Source: Evernia prunastri (lineage: Eukaryota; Ascomycota; Lecanoromycetes; Lecanorales; Parmeliaceae). From it: a stretch of 64,000 bases of DNA. The stretch is from contig NKYR01000035.1 in assembly GCA_003184365.1 (NCBI GenBank), positions 186,001 through 250,000 of the forward strand, written 5' to 3'. The notes under the pieces were generated by a model. It did not search any database. It was not told where the DNA came from and saw nothing but the letters and a program-made list of their open reading frames with translations. This document shows, piece by piece, positions 1 to 10,392 of the stretch. The position numbers and the translations under genes were made by a program. Within the stretch, counting starts at the first letter, position 1, and each line of letters starts with the position of its first letter.

Positions 1-1739
1 ATGATCTCAACGGCCGGCGGATCGAAGATATACAGCTTGGCACTCTTGGCGGCCAATGCATTTCTGAATCCGGCTGGCAGCTTTGTCTCGAGGTCGTCAT
101 CTTTCACGCCGGGTAGCTTCAAAATGATCTTTCCGCCAGCCTTGAGGCCATCAAGAACGTCATACGTCTTGAGCAGACTCTCTCCGCCGACATAAACTAC
201 ATCGGCTGCATCAATTGAGTAGGCAGCCTCGATCGTCTTCTTAGACTTCCGGATATTAGAACGGAAGACACCCCCTTGGACCAAATTGTCGTATCCTGTC
301 TTGGTGGTGACATTACTCGCGGAATCTGTGGCCAAAGCTTGGGCTAATGCAACTGGCGCGATTGCAGAATCTGAAGTATCTATGTCCCAGAAAGTATACT
401 GTTGAACTGATGCTGGGTCAAGCAATTGGAGAGGCGAAAACGCGCTAGATTCGGTCGATTCCTGCTCCGGCCGCAAGATCGGCGTCTTTACGAGCAGTTG
501 AAATGCTGCCGCAACCGAGACAGGCGTCCAGACCGTCTCTCTTGCGTACTTCACATCAACTACTGCTGGGAGTGTTGCCCATTTCTCTGAAAATGTGACC
601 GCTGCTACGACGTCGCCGTATAGATTTGAGCGAATACTGCTGTCTGATACCGCTTGCTGGTCTTCAACTTGACCAAGCACACCGATCGTCTTCACTGAGT
701 CAGGCAGTATTTTAAGGAATTCCTCTTCAATGAACGGCCTGTAGACCCTAACATTCAAGACTCCGACTTGCGCGCCATCTCTTTCGAGGGACAGAGCGAC
801 TTGCGAGGCCAATGATGACTCCGCACTACCGAATACTACTAGCACCGAGTCTGGCGTTGCGTGGCCGTGATATTCAAACACACCGTACTGGGTACCAAGC
901 TCGCCATTGAACGCGTTCAGCAGCCGCAGCACTTTCGTGTCTAGGTCGGCATTCCTTTTTTCAGGTGCAGAAATCTCATGCTGAACCGCCTTGTAGGTAT
1001 TGTGCAGACCGGCTTGATCTAAGACATCAATGACTCTTGTTGTCTCCCTTCCGATGCTGACACCGTCGTAAATGTGTATGGTGGGCATAATGCTTGCAAG
1101 CAGGGTCGAGAACAACGCCATATGTTGCGCCTCGTATGCAGAGAATGAAGATACCATGCCAAATCCCAGCTCTTCTGCCATGGACAAAGCCGAGGTGTAA
1201 TCCGTGACCAGCTGCGAAGAAGCTCCAGCGTAGTCAATGGCCGCGATGTGAGCCACAAACGGACTGGCAACCGAGTATAGAAGGGATAACTGATCAAGCG
1301 CTGCACGGAGGTACTGCAAGGTAGAGGACGAGGCGAGGATAGACTGGGGGACATATCGTTTCTTCAGATCGAAGTCCTTGGAGAAGACGTACCCCAGCGC
1401 TATAGATGCGGCGCCTTGCCGAATCTGCATGGATTCGACATTGGTAGGGTAGCCATAGACATTCTCCGCCCCTCGTCCAAACCAATCTTTAGCAGCGACA
1501 TCGAGGTCGAAGGTCTCAGGTGAGTAGGTCCATAGTCTATCCGAAAGGGTGTATGCGACTTGCTGGATCAACGTTTGAGCAGTCACGTATGTGGGTCCGC
1601 CGATTGAGGAAAGAGACGTTGGCTGGCCAAAAGGCAAACTTGTAGAGTGCTGCTTGAATTCTTTCAACCTTTTTTCTGGCCCTTCACGAATAGGCTCAGG
1701 CTCTGCTGGGCCATTGGACTCGGCTGGCTGAAGACGCAT
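1..1739 (-). CDS. MET10: Sulfite reductase (NADPH) flavoprotein alpha subunit, N-terminal part (3' end outside window)
   Basis: This is the amino-terminal 579 residues of the flavoprotein subunit of NADPH-sulfite reductase, which passes electrons to the haemoprotein subunit in sulfate assimilation in the cytosol. One uninterrupted reading frame runs from the ATG at 1739 to the left window edge. The start is followed by a short variable leader and then the conserved motif LSSIGGPTYVTAQTLIQQVA. The visible part matches the pyruvate:ferredoxin-oxidoreductase-like N-terminal region of fungal Met10, including RQGAASIALGYVFS and the segment GLKAGGKIILKLPGVKDDD near the edge. The FAD- and NADPH-binding C-terminal domains of the roughly 1,000-residue family protein lie outside the window. 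The gene is divergent from FMP52 across about 340 bp. I see no intron in this part. Identification rests on recognising the family from sequence and is strong. Confidence 0.9.
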   Translation of the reverse strand, partial: MRLQPAESNGPAEPEPIREGPEKRLKEFKQHSTSLPFGQPTSLSSIGGPTYVTAQTLIQQVAYTLSDRLWTYSPETFDLDVAAKDWFGRGAENVYGYPTNVESMQIRQGAASIALGYVFSKDFDLKKRYVPQSILASSSTLQYLRAALDQLSLLYSVASPFVAHIAAIDYAGASSQLVTDYTSALSMAEELGFGMVSSFSAYEAQHMALFSTLLASIMPTIHIYDGVSIGRETTRVIDVLDQAGLHNTYKAVQHEISAPEKRNADLDTKVLRLLNAFNGELGTQYGVFEYHGHATPDSVLVVFGSAESSLASQVALSLERDGAQVGVLNVRVYRPFIEEEFLKILPDSVKTIGVLGQVEDQQAVSDSSIRSNLYGDVVAAVTFSEKWATLPAVVDVKYARETVWTPVSVAAAFQLLVKTPILRPEQESTESSAFSPLQLLDPASVQQYTFWDIDTSDSAIAPVALAQALATDSASNVTTKTGYDNLVQGGVFRSNIRKSKKTIEAAYSIDAADVVYVGGESLLKTYDVLDGLKAGGKIILKLPGVKDDDLETKLPAGFRNALAAKSAKLYIFDPPAVEI

Positions 1740-2079
1740 GACAGGCAATGAAGACAATTTGAGGAGACAGCAAGGAAGAAAGATTGCACAGAAGGAGAGA
1801 AGCAAGGAGAGCGGTATTGGTAAGCGTCCATTTTCACCGCCGTTATCATCTTTTTTTTTTTGAACTTTTTTTCCGCCACAGCGTTGCTAGGTTGAATTGC
1901 GTGATCAGCTAAAGAAAAGTATCGGCAAATGAATAGCATCTTGATTGACGGATTTTAATCTCCGCTGATTAGATAACTTTAATTACAGATCTCTCGGATC
2001 AACCCCGGCCGAATGTCCGTGTCACCAGATCCATCATCCCCTAAATCGAATGAATGACAATAAACAACCGATTTACTTC
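1740..2079. other. Divergent MET10/FMP52 intergenic region
   Basis: This 340 bp stretch lies between two divergent start codons and so should hold both promoters. It contains a T-rich run near 1851-1870. I see no unambiguous regulatory box that I would name. Confidence 0.5.
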
Positions 2080-2850
2080 ATGGCACAAGGAATATCTTCA
2101 GTCGCCCTCGTAGGCTGCACCGGGTTGGTGGTAATTACTCCAGATCTTCTCCTAGCCCCTCCAGCTACTAACTCTACACCATTATAGGGTTCCCAAATCC
2201 TAACGACCCTCACCTCCCTCTCCTCTCATCCCACCATCCATGCCATCGCCCGCCGCGACCTCCCAACATCATCAGCCGATCTCCATCCTCATATTGAATC
2301 CGACAGTTCAAAATGGCCTTCAAGCCTCAGAACACTTTCTCCCACCCCCGACATCTTCCTCTCCGCCCTCGGCACCACCAGAGCGCAAGCGGGCTCCCTC
2401 GAAGCCCAACGGAAGATCGATTACGATCTCAATGTGTCCCTCGCCAAGGCCGCAAAGGAGTCTGGGGTCAAGGTCTACGTGCTCATCTCATCGGCTGGTG
2501 TGTCCACGAAATCTATGTTCCCATACGGCAAGATGAAGGGCGAGCTGGATGAAGCGGTTAAAGAGCTCGGGTTCCCTCACACCATCTTAGTCAAGCCGGG
2601 GCTGCTGGTTGGAACGAGGAAGGACAGTCGACCTCCCGAGGCAGTTTTGAGGGCTGTTGCCAGTGGGCTAGGCGCCATCAGTAAGAGGTGGTTGACAGAC
2701 TGGTGGGCGCAAGAGGCGGATATCATCGGCAGGGCTGCTGTTGCAGCAGGGAGGCAGGCCCTGGAAGGCAAGAGAGAGGAGGGTGTGTGGGTGGTTAGTC
2801 AGAGCGACATAATCAGGTTGGGTAGGACAGAGTGGAAAGGCGGAAAATGA
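2080..2850 (+). CDS. FMP52: Fmp52-like mitochondrial outer-membrane NAD(P)-binding protein
   Basis: The model has two exons, 2080-2130 and 2188-2850, giving 237 residues. The intron (57 bp, GTAATT...TATAG) has a perfect ACTAAC branch site and falls in the nucleotide-binding loop: exon 1 ends in VALVGCTGLV and exon 2 continues with GSQILTTL, restoring the Rossmann glycine motif. Further on are SALGTTRAQAGS, a YVLISSAGVSTKS strand, the YGKMKGELD catalytic-type motif and LVKPGLLVGTR, all typical of the Fmp52/HTATIP2 branch of atypical short-chain dehydrogenases. Yeast Fmp52 sits at the mitochondrial outer membrane and its substrate is not established. Length matches the family (about 230 residues). 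Other ATGs at 2240 and 2313 are out of frame with this conserved reading. Confidence 0.9.
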
Positions 2851-2996
2851 TCAACCGAGCATAAGTTCTGTGACACCGAACAGCAACAGGCACGTCAACG
2901 AATTCAGGAGGAATCCACCTCGAGTTCACTGAAAATGGGTGATACTTTGACGAACGCTCTCTGCGACACCTTCGAAGAGGACCCCTTTGCTTTACT

Positions 2997-4230
2997 TTAG
3001 CGTTGCTTACTCCCCTTCCTCAATGCACTGCCACCCATCAAATCCATCAACCTAGCTCGTTCTTTCTCATTCAAATCAAAGTCCTCTTTCTTAGCTTTGA
3101 AGCCTTTCCTCTGCCATTCTTCATACTCCTCCATGCCTATCTCATGAAATGCAATGCCCAGGTCTCTGGCGACGCGATCATCCCACGCTTGCTCGTGAAT
3201 AGTATTCTCGTCTCCCGCCGTGCCCATTAGTTCTGCCTTCTTTTCACTGTCTCTGCGTTTTTGATCTAGCCGATCTAGAGCTTTCTTCCCAAGAGGGCGG
3301 GGACGACCGCCTGTGTGCTTGATGATGAACTCCTTATCGAGCTCGAAACCGAGAGTATCATAGGTGGGGGAGCCGTTCAGGCCTTTCCTACGACATTCCT
3401 CGACGCGTGCTATGTCGCCATCGGGGTCTATTTTCTGGGACTCTGGAGTCGCTTTTCTTCGCCTTTTTGGCGATGGAGGACGGAGCGCCTTGTCGCCCTC
3501 TGCGTCATCGTTGTCCAAGGGAAATTTGCTGGAGCTTAACAGCGCGTCTTTGCCGAGTACGTATGCAGTCTTTTCGATGTCGATTGCGGAGACCTCCTTG
3601 CCAGAGTCTTTCTCCAGACGCTCTCGGAGCTCAGTCACCCTTTCAAAAAGGGATTTGTACTCTTTTATTGTGTAATTGATCTTGCGATCCCAGCCTTTCG
3701 ATTTGGCTTCCTCGCAGTGCAGGTAACGGTAGAGCTCATCGGAGAAGAATGGGACTCTTGCGGGATCGTAACATGACAGTAGTAGTGACGACGTGGCGGG
3801 CCCGATGCCCTTCAGCTTATTCAGGGCTGTGATAGATTTGCCGTAGTCCTCCTTGTCCGCCTCGTATATCTCGAATGCATTCTTCGTGGCTTCGCGAACA
3901 TCCTTGACGCTATTCGACGCGACAAGCTTGGCGAGGTTGGGTCGGTAGGTGCCATGCTTCCTGTGGTCACAGACTCGTGAGCTGCTGGGGTTTGCGTAGG
4001 AACTCGTCGGCAGGGCAGACGCACAGTTTCCACTCGACTAGGCTTGTCACTTCTGTCTTTTCGATGAACGCCTCGCCATCCTTCTTGCGCTGCGAGAGGG
4101 TTTCAGGGATCGTGCTGAGACGTAGGTCTTCGAGTCCTTGGATTTTGTCTGGGACGCAAGAGCCATAGCTAAGCAGGTGGGTGTGGAGCCTGTCAAGGGA
4201 GATATGAGAAGCGCTATCGGTGGCTTTCAT
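2997..4230 (-). CDS. Conserved fungal protein with helix-hairpin-helix-like segment and a second C-terminal module; function unknown
   Basis: The model has two exons, 4025-4230 and 2997-3960, giving 389 residues. The 64 bp intron (GTGCGT...CACAG) restores VEWKL-KHGTYRPN across the junction. The first 190 residues contain LNKLKGIGPATSSLLLSCYD, which resembles a helix-hairpin-helix followed by a helical region, as in base-excision glycosylase-like folds, but I see no catalytic signature that allows a function to be named. A basic, proline-rich linker (PPSPKRRRK) follows. The C-terminal half has its own conserved-looking block, ECRRKGLNGSPTYDTLGFEL, then AWDDRVARDLGIAFHEIGM and EEYEEWQRKGF, and ends in a charged tail. 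The two halves look like independent modules joined in one frame. An upstream in-frame ATG at 4251 is also possible. I do not recognise a named gene. Confidence 0.75.
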
Positions 4231-4486
4231 GGTGCTGATAAAGAGTCGCAATTGGACACGCTGGTACTATGCTACAAAATATTGCTGAGAGCCAAAGAGC
4301 TATGACGTCTTTGTTTACTTTTCGCAAGACGCGTGACGCGGCTGCGCTTGGATCTCTTAGCTCCAACTCGTGGAGACCACCTAAAGTAGAGTAGAAACCA
4401 TGGTGCATGCTTAAGCCATGAAGGTAAACTGTGCAAGCTGAAAAGACCAACAACGTTAAAATTTTTGATTAACCTTGCACGAACTA
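4231..4486. other. Upstream region of the two-module gene
   Basis: About 256 bp between the start codon at 4230 and the MITE. It becomes AT-richer toward the element. No specific site is supported. Confidence 0.3.
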
Positions 4487-4954
4487 CCGCATAAATTGGG
4501 ATATAAAGTAGTGCTCAGCTATACGGTAGTAATGCATATAAAACATGGTTTTACTCGGCGGATTTTTGACCATGAGGGGGTAGGTCATATAAAGTAGGGT
4601 TTTCTGAAAAGGTATTTTTTTCTTAATTATCTCTACATTTAATAATATTTTTCTCCCTCAGCTACATCTTCGACTAATTTATTCATTATTATTTTTCGTT
4701 TCAGTGATAGTAATAATAGGAGTTGCAATAATTGAAGTTACAATGATAGAATTTGAAGAGGATGCTAGAGAAACACGTCTCTACTATGATATAATACGCC
4801 ATCTATTCCCTATTTCCTAGCTTACTAATTAGCGGCGATTGCTATAAAGTAGTGCTCGTATATAACGTAGTAAGTCATATAAAACATGGTTCTTTTGGTG
4901 AAAAAAACCTCTGGCGGCGTATAAAGTTGCTACTTTATATCCCAATTTATGCGG
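4487..4954. mobile_element. MITE-like element with 25 bp perfect terminal inverted repeats and TA target duplication
   Basis: The left end starts CCGCATAAATTGGGATATAA (4487-4511 for the full 25 bp) and its exact reverse complement closes the element at 4930-4954. Both ends are flanked by TA (4485-4486 and 4955-4956), the target duplication expected of Tc1/mariner/Fot1-type transposases. The interior is AT-rich and has no open reading frame of note, so the element is non-autonomous at 468 bp. No transposase partner with the same ends is visible in this window. Confidence 0.85.
4499..4895. repeat. Direct subterminal repeats inside the MITE
   Basis: The stretch from about 4499 to 4552 (ATAAAGTAGTGCTC ... 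CATATAAAACATGGTT) recurs in the same orientation with a few differences at about 4841-4895. Shorter TATAAAGTAG motifs also appear near 4588 and 4919. Subterminal direct repeats of this kind can be transposase-binding arrays; here that is inference. Confidence 0.6.
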
Positions 4955-5834
4955 TAATTGAGATACTAATAGCAACGACCCATGAGTAGTCACAGACAGA
5001 GAGGCTGATATTCATAGATATCGCAGATCAGATCGTCAATGACCAGACAGTGAACACTGACAGCGTGACCGCGCGAATAATAGGCCCTTTTCCACTACTG
5101 CCTTGGAGGCTAGGAAAGTGCCTGTTTTTTTTCTGCTCGACAGATTAGGCATGACCCCCATGATGTATTGATAATCACTCTTGTTTTCTTGGTCATTGAT
5201 GAGGACGTCCCTCGATATGACCCTTCGCCTCGTCCTATATTTCAGTCACCGTCACAACTCTGTCCTCCCTTCACATCAAAACCACTACCTACTCTAACTA
5301 CCAGCTTTGTGCCATAAAACACCGTGCTCTGTGTCCTGCATCGCTACGACCGCTTGCGATGTAATCGATGTCACCCAAGCTTGCAGCAGCTGAAGCCACC
5401 TTACGTTCAAATAGAGGTTCACACAAGCACATTTTGAGGGGTACTCCGTTGGGACTGTTTTATTGGTGGCTACTCATCGAGCATGGTCCTCTTTGCCAGA
5501 GAACCATCCATCTCTGCTGAACTCGCAACTGGCCCTATCTGGGCTGCAATAAGTGCTATTATTCTGCTATCTTTTCTAGAATAGGGATTTCAACCGAGTC
5601 TCTAGAATCACGGTTGATTCGTAGTAAAGAGTGTTAAGAAGGAGATTTTCGGCGTCACATCTTCCTTTCGGCTCTTGCGATCAACACGCATCTATCTTTT
5701 GACAACACAGACAACTCAACAGGCATTTCACTGCTTCTTAAAGCATGCTTTCACGAGTAAACGTTGCCTTATCTCATACTATCGAATCTTCCATTCGCTT
5801 TGTCCACCGGAAGTAATCGAAGGACAATTCCTTG
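4955..5834. other. Non-coding stretch upstream of F-box copy A
   Basis: I see no supportable gene in this 880 bp. A short open frame at 5675-5938 overlaps the first exon of copy A in another frame and lacks any recognisable domain. Confidence 0.4.
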
Positions 5835-7395
5835 ATGAAGGATCGATCAGACCTGATGGACTACAATGCGCTACTGGCGCCATTTTCACAAAACTCCACT
5901 CCGAAAGACAAGCGACTAGCGTAAGTTACTCAAAGTGACATTAATGCGGCAGCCGCTTACAATGTCAGTAGTCTCGAAGGCCTGATAAAAACCCTGTCGC
6001 ATCAAGAGATCAGAGACATTCAGAACTTTGTCAAAGGTATTTACTATCGAAAAGATATACTCAGCGAAGTGCCACTTGAGCTCAGCCAGAGAATCGCAGA
6101 GTATCTTGGACTTCCTGGTAGCATTCGAGCTCGGCGTGTCTCCAAGAAGTGGCTTAGCATTCTCGCATCTCCCCAGACTACCCGGCGTCTGTTGCAGCCG
6201 TGGAAGGGCCATCTCATCCCTTGAAGCGCAACGCATCTGCGCCTATCGTACTGGGACAGCTTTTGATAGGTTGGCCATTGCAGTGTCACTCCCTCAAAAC
6301 GGCCCGATTTCTAGCTATGTAGCCTACTCGAGCGGTCGGATTGCGTGGATCGATAAGCGAATGTCTGTCACACATCTTCGGACGCTTGAAGACGATGGAG
6401 CTTGTCTGACGAACAAAATTGATGATGACGTACTGAGCCACATAGCTTTGTCTGGCTCAATAATGGTCGTCACTACTCTCTCGGGCCAATGCCGCGTCAC
6501 GGAACTCATGACGCGAGCGGAGTGTCGGTTCCAGCTTAGCTCCACAAACACACAAAGTATGGTAGTCGCCAAGGGTACCGTTGTGATACTGCACCAGCCT
6601 TTGGAAGGTTCTTTGCAGGCAAGTTTGACGACGTGGACACTACATGATCATACTGCTGTTCACTTTTCCGCGCGTCTACACCAATCCGTCGACCAAGTAG
6701 TGAGCTCGTGCGACTTGAAAATCATGCTCGATGTATCTGGAACTCGGGTGGTCATGTTCGAACACCTGACCGAAGCGGGGCTTATGCACTTTACGCGTTT
6801 CAGCCTAGATGGTGAGGTCCAGACTGAGAGCACGTTAGAGCTTCCGGATCTGGAGGATTACGCCAAGCACACCGAGGAAGCCACACGCACCCATACCAAA
6901 GAATGGACAACTGTCTGGACGTACTCGAAGACACATAAAGAGACCATCGATAGCTCTACGGATAGGGACACTAAAGAATTCCTTCGCGTACAATATCATC
7001 CAGAGCGTAAATGTATGCGACTCAAAAAGAACTATTACTACAGTCAATCCATGCGAAACATTGAGCAAATGTCTAATCCTTTCTTTTGGAACGATGTTGC
7101 ATACTCCCAAATGAGCTTTGGCAGGGGATTTCTCTTTTTGAAGGTCATGGATTTCTCTGCCTCGTTCTTGGATGGGCAGAGCAGCGGCATTAGTTGGCCC
7201 GAGGGATGCCGGTTTCTCGACGGTGGAGGAATGACACGATCGATCTTCTTCGCGGATCAGAGGTTTCTAATCAATGTATTTCAGTATGGGTTCTTCGTTT
7301 GGGCCTTTGATAAAGGTCATGGAATGACGGAGATCGATACAAATTACAGAAAGGCGCGCGAGAAGGCGACGAAGGACAGACGCGGCTTTTGGTGA
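5835..7395 (+). pseudogene. F-box/propeller-like protein, copy A, frameshifted after the F-box
   Basis: Exon 1 is 5835-5920 and exon 2 starts at 5969, joined through a 48 bp phase-2 intron at the same place as in copies B, D and E. The spliced frame encodes an F-box (LSEVPLELSQRIAEYLGL, then RARRVSKKWLSILASPQ) but stops at TGA 6222-6224. The rest of the protein continues in a different frame from about 6210 to TAG-free sequence ending at 7395: SSLEAQRICAYRTGTAF, FFWNDVAYSQM and QRFLINVFQYGFFVWAFD align with the other copies. Relative to copies B and E roughly 20 residues are missing around the junction, so a small out-of-frame deletion is the simplest reading. The downstream frame is still open for 455 codons from an ATG at 6028, so a truncated product is conceivable. 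F-box proteins normally bind Skp1 and present substrates to an SCF ubiquitin ligase. Confidence 0.7.
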
Positions 7396-8060
7396 TCCTT
7401 GGCTTGGCTTCTTGATCGCTGACAATGCAATGCGGCCAAGAGAGGCTAATGTCCCGGCCAAAAACTCCATCATAGCACACATAACCAATACCGATCAAGC
7501 GGACATGCAATGGCAGGTTAGCTGCGTTCTGTATGACCATACAGCATATGGGTCCTTATTTCAGAGCGGTAGTCCCCAGATAGCAATCAACCAAAGACCA
7601 AGTGATTTTGTGGTTCTGCTACCTCTAATGCTATCTTCAAAATCAGAAAGTCCCGGGCTACCCAAATCCCGTCCCCTCCCAATCTCGGAAAGATACACAA
7701 ATCAACTCGCACTCATCAATAATCAAATAACCGATGTTATTGTACAAAGTGAAACCCCTCAGCGGCGACTGGCGTTGAAGGACCGTGATCAGTATTGCAG
7801 GCTGACAGCAAATGTAGTTAACGTAATTTTCGGTGACCATTACGGTACCTTCCGAGGACACTAAAACGAATGTGAACTGCGTAATAAATTGGACATTACT
7901 TCACTTCACGCATTATTTCGCTTTCAAAATCCAGCGACCTCATTTCTAGACCTCACTTGCCATGAGTATCTCTATTCATCTCTTCCCTTCTACCTAAACA
8001 CATCACCTCCTCTCTTCATCGTGGTTAGGACTGTCACTTAGACTCATCTTACGTAAAGCC
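7396..8060. other. Intergenic region between F-box copies A and B
   Basis: 665 bp holding the copy A terminator and copy B promoter. An open frame at 7412-7864 has no recognisable domain and is not supported as a gene. Confidence 0.4.
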
Positions 8061-10041
8061 ATGGACGCCCGTTCCAAAAATAACACGGACTCTCTGACGA
8101 AGCTTCTTCTGGAGTCGAAATCCATCTCGGAGCAACGCAAAGCGTAAGTTATAATTGATCTTACGGTCAACACATACTGACTATGTATATAGTCTGCGAA
8201 GTCTCTTCGTCGCACTCTCACCCTACCAAATCAGAGAACTCCGTCGCTGGGCCGATCAAGTGGACTTCCGCTGCGACATCCTAAGCAATGTGCCGTTGGA
8301 AATCGCCCATTTGATACTAGGGCACTTACCCCTCTATCAGTGCTTTCGCATCCGCCGTGTCTGCAAGGAATGGCTTCGCATGCTCTCCGCTCCGCAGACT
8401 GTGGAACATCTGCTACGGTTCTGGTATCCCAATGGCGAAGCTTCCGCACAGCTGGCAGGAACAGGAGATGTTTCTCTCAGCGCTGTGTCCTCTTCAATTG
8501 CGGAGCATATGGACGCTTACCGTAGAGGGTCACCCTTCAGTATGGCCAAGCGTTCCTGGAGCCTTGCTAACCGAAAATTGATCAGAGCACATGTTGCATT
8601 CGCAAATGGAATCTTAGCATGGATCGACATAGACGGACGGATCAACATCTACCACATCATGTCTGGTCGCCAACGATCTCTAGTGGCGTTCAGCGGAGAG
8701 ACTTTCAGCAACATATCAATATCCGTTTCGATGCTTGCAGCTGTTACCAACGCGGGCATTTGCTATGTCTTGACCATGTCAGACGATAAGTTGCAGACTT
8801 TTCAACTCACTTCAACCCCCGTACAAAGCATCACTGTCATTGGTGATACTATCGCCATCCTATACCACCCCTCACCAAGCGAGAGTAAACAGGTTGACAT
8901 GATAATTTGGACTTTGCATAGCGAAAGACAGGTCCAATTCCGTGCCGAGTTACATGGTGCGCCATCTGAGGAGACCTCTCAGCATGACAGGAAAATTATG
9001 ATTGGAGCCAAAAGAGACTACCTCGATCTCTTCGAGCGATGCATCGAGCTGCGACGTTTCTACTTTACCCGTTTTAGCTTCGACGGGCAAATCCTAGCTC
9101 ACGGATCTTTGCAGGGTTTTGACTCCGGTGCATTCAGCAAACGTTCAGAATCATCCATCCCTTCCGACATGAACGGACCGGCCACTGTGTGGTCGGATTT
9201 TCTGTATCCTGAGGGAGAAATCGATTCTTCGAACTATGGGGAGATAGTTCAGATTCAGTACGACCCACAGCGAGATGAATTATGTCTCACCAAATCCCTT
9301 TTCCAATGCACCTGGTGGTTCGGACCTATGTCTGACCTATTTTTCTGGGGGGATGTTGCATACTGTCTATACAGAACTGCTTGTGGCTCAAGGGTAAAGA
9401 TCTTCTATCTGAGAGCCAAAGGCGCTAAGGATGCTGTCACAACGGGCAACAGTTCCGACTCGGAAATAGGTGACGTCGACGATTGCCGCAGACCCCGGAG
9501 GCAGATGATCGCGGACATATCAGACACTCTATTCTATGGTGACGACAGCTTCGTGATCTACGTGTTTCGTGCTTTGACACTAACTTCAAGATGGCGGATG
9601 AGGGTGAGAAATACGCCAAGCGTCGCCGCGAGAAGAGACAGGACCGCTCTAGGGAAGCACGAGGACGGGACAAAGAGGCCATCGCACGTGCTTCGAGAGA
9701 GGAAGAAATACGGCTGGATGTCATTGGAACCGTGGGAAACTACCAAGAATTACAGAGGTCTCGGCTGTGAACGTTGGAACAAATGTGGAATCAGGAAGGC
9801 CGCAAGGCGGTGGTTGATGAGCTATCCCAGGAGATCATACTACTTAGAGAATGCACCTGGCCAGTATCTGATCGAAGATCATGAGGGGGAGTGCGACTTG
9901 CAAACTGGTTTCAAGTTTGGGCGTGTCACACGCGAGGCGTACCCCACGCGAGGCGTACCCAAGGAATGTGATCCTGCCGGAGACTGGGCTGACCGGTCAA
10001 TCTGGAAATGGAACCTTGGAGGGTTCGGTAGGGTACTTTAG
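8061..10041 (+). CDS. F-box/propeller-like protein, copy B, with frame-switched C-terminal tail
   Basis: Exons 8061-8143 and 8193-10041 encode 643 residues; the 49 bp intron is phase 2, as in its paralogs. An F-box lies near residues 50-95 (LSNVPLEIAHLILGHLPLYQ, IRRVCKEWLRMLSAPQ). The following 400 residues are propeller-like: ILAWIDIDGRINIYHIMSG, LDLFERCIELRRFYFTRFSF, DLFFWGDVAYCLYRT and GDDSFVIYVF align with the other copies. At about 9570 the frame departs from the family: the expected VWCFD ending survives only in the next frame (CFDTNFKMADEGEKYAKRRR), which stops at 9768-9770. The current frame instead runs 156 further residues without similarity to the paralogs. A small deletion would explain this. 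Likely role: SCF substrate receptor (family knowledge), substrate unknown. Confidence 0.75.
9929..9960. repeat. 16 bp perfect tandem duplication
   Basis: CACGCGAGGCGTACCC occurs twice head to tail (9929-9944 and 9945-9960) inside the frame-switched tail of F-box copy B. As 16 is not a multiple of three, the duplication itself shifts frame. Confidence 0.95.
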
Positions 10042-10392
10042 TAGAATAAGAGCACACAAGATAGTCCAGTCCTGCTTCATCCACGCTCCTATGTGAATAT
10101 CAACTGCTGCCATATGTCCTCCCATCTTCTGTTCTGGTGTTTCTGAGGCACACCAAATCTCATAAATTCAATTATCCAAGAAAGATGACACAAGGTTTGC
10201 GGTCAAATGATAGCGTCCTGTCCCGGCGTCTGACTATCTAATAGGCCGAGGACCTTCCTAGATAGGCACTAGTGTTGGAGCCTCCTCAAAGTAACGTTTA
10301 TTCAATGCGAAATGTTTCTGATATGCAACCGATCTTCACTCGAGAGATCTCCAGAGGTAGATATACCGTTTTGTTGTATACCACAGGCTGCG
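10042..10392. other. Intergenic region before the FMN dehydrogenase
   Basis: 351 bp with no supportable gene; presumed promoter of the downstream gene. Confidence 0.4.

Noticed and set aside
7412..7864. 150-codon ORF between F-box copies A and B
   Set aside because: No domain, no splice-supported extension, and it begins immediately after the copy A stop; probably chance.
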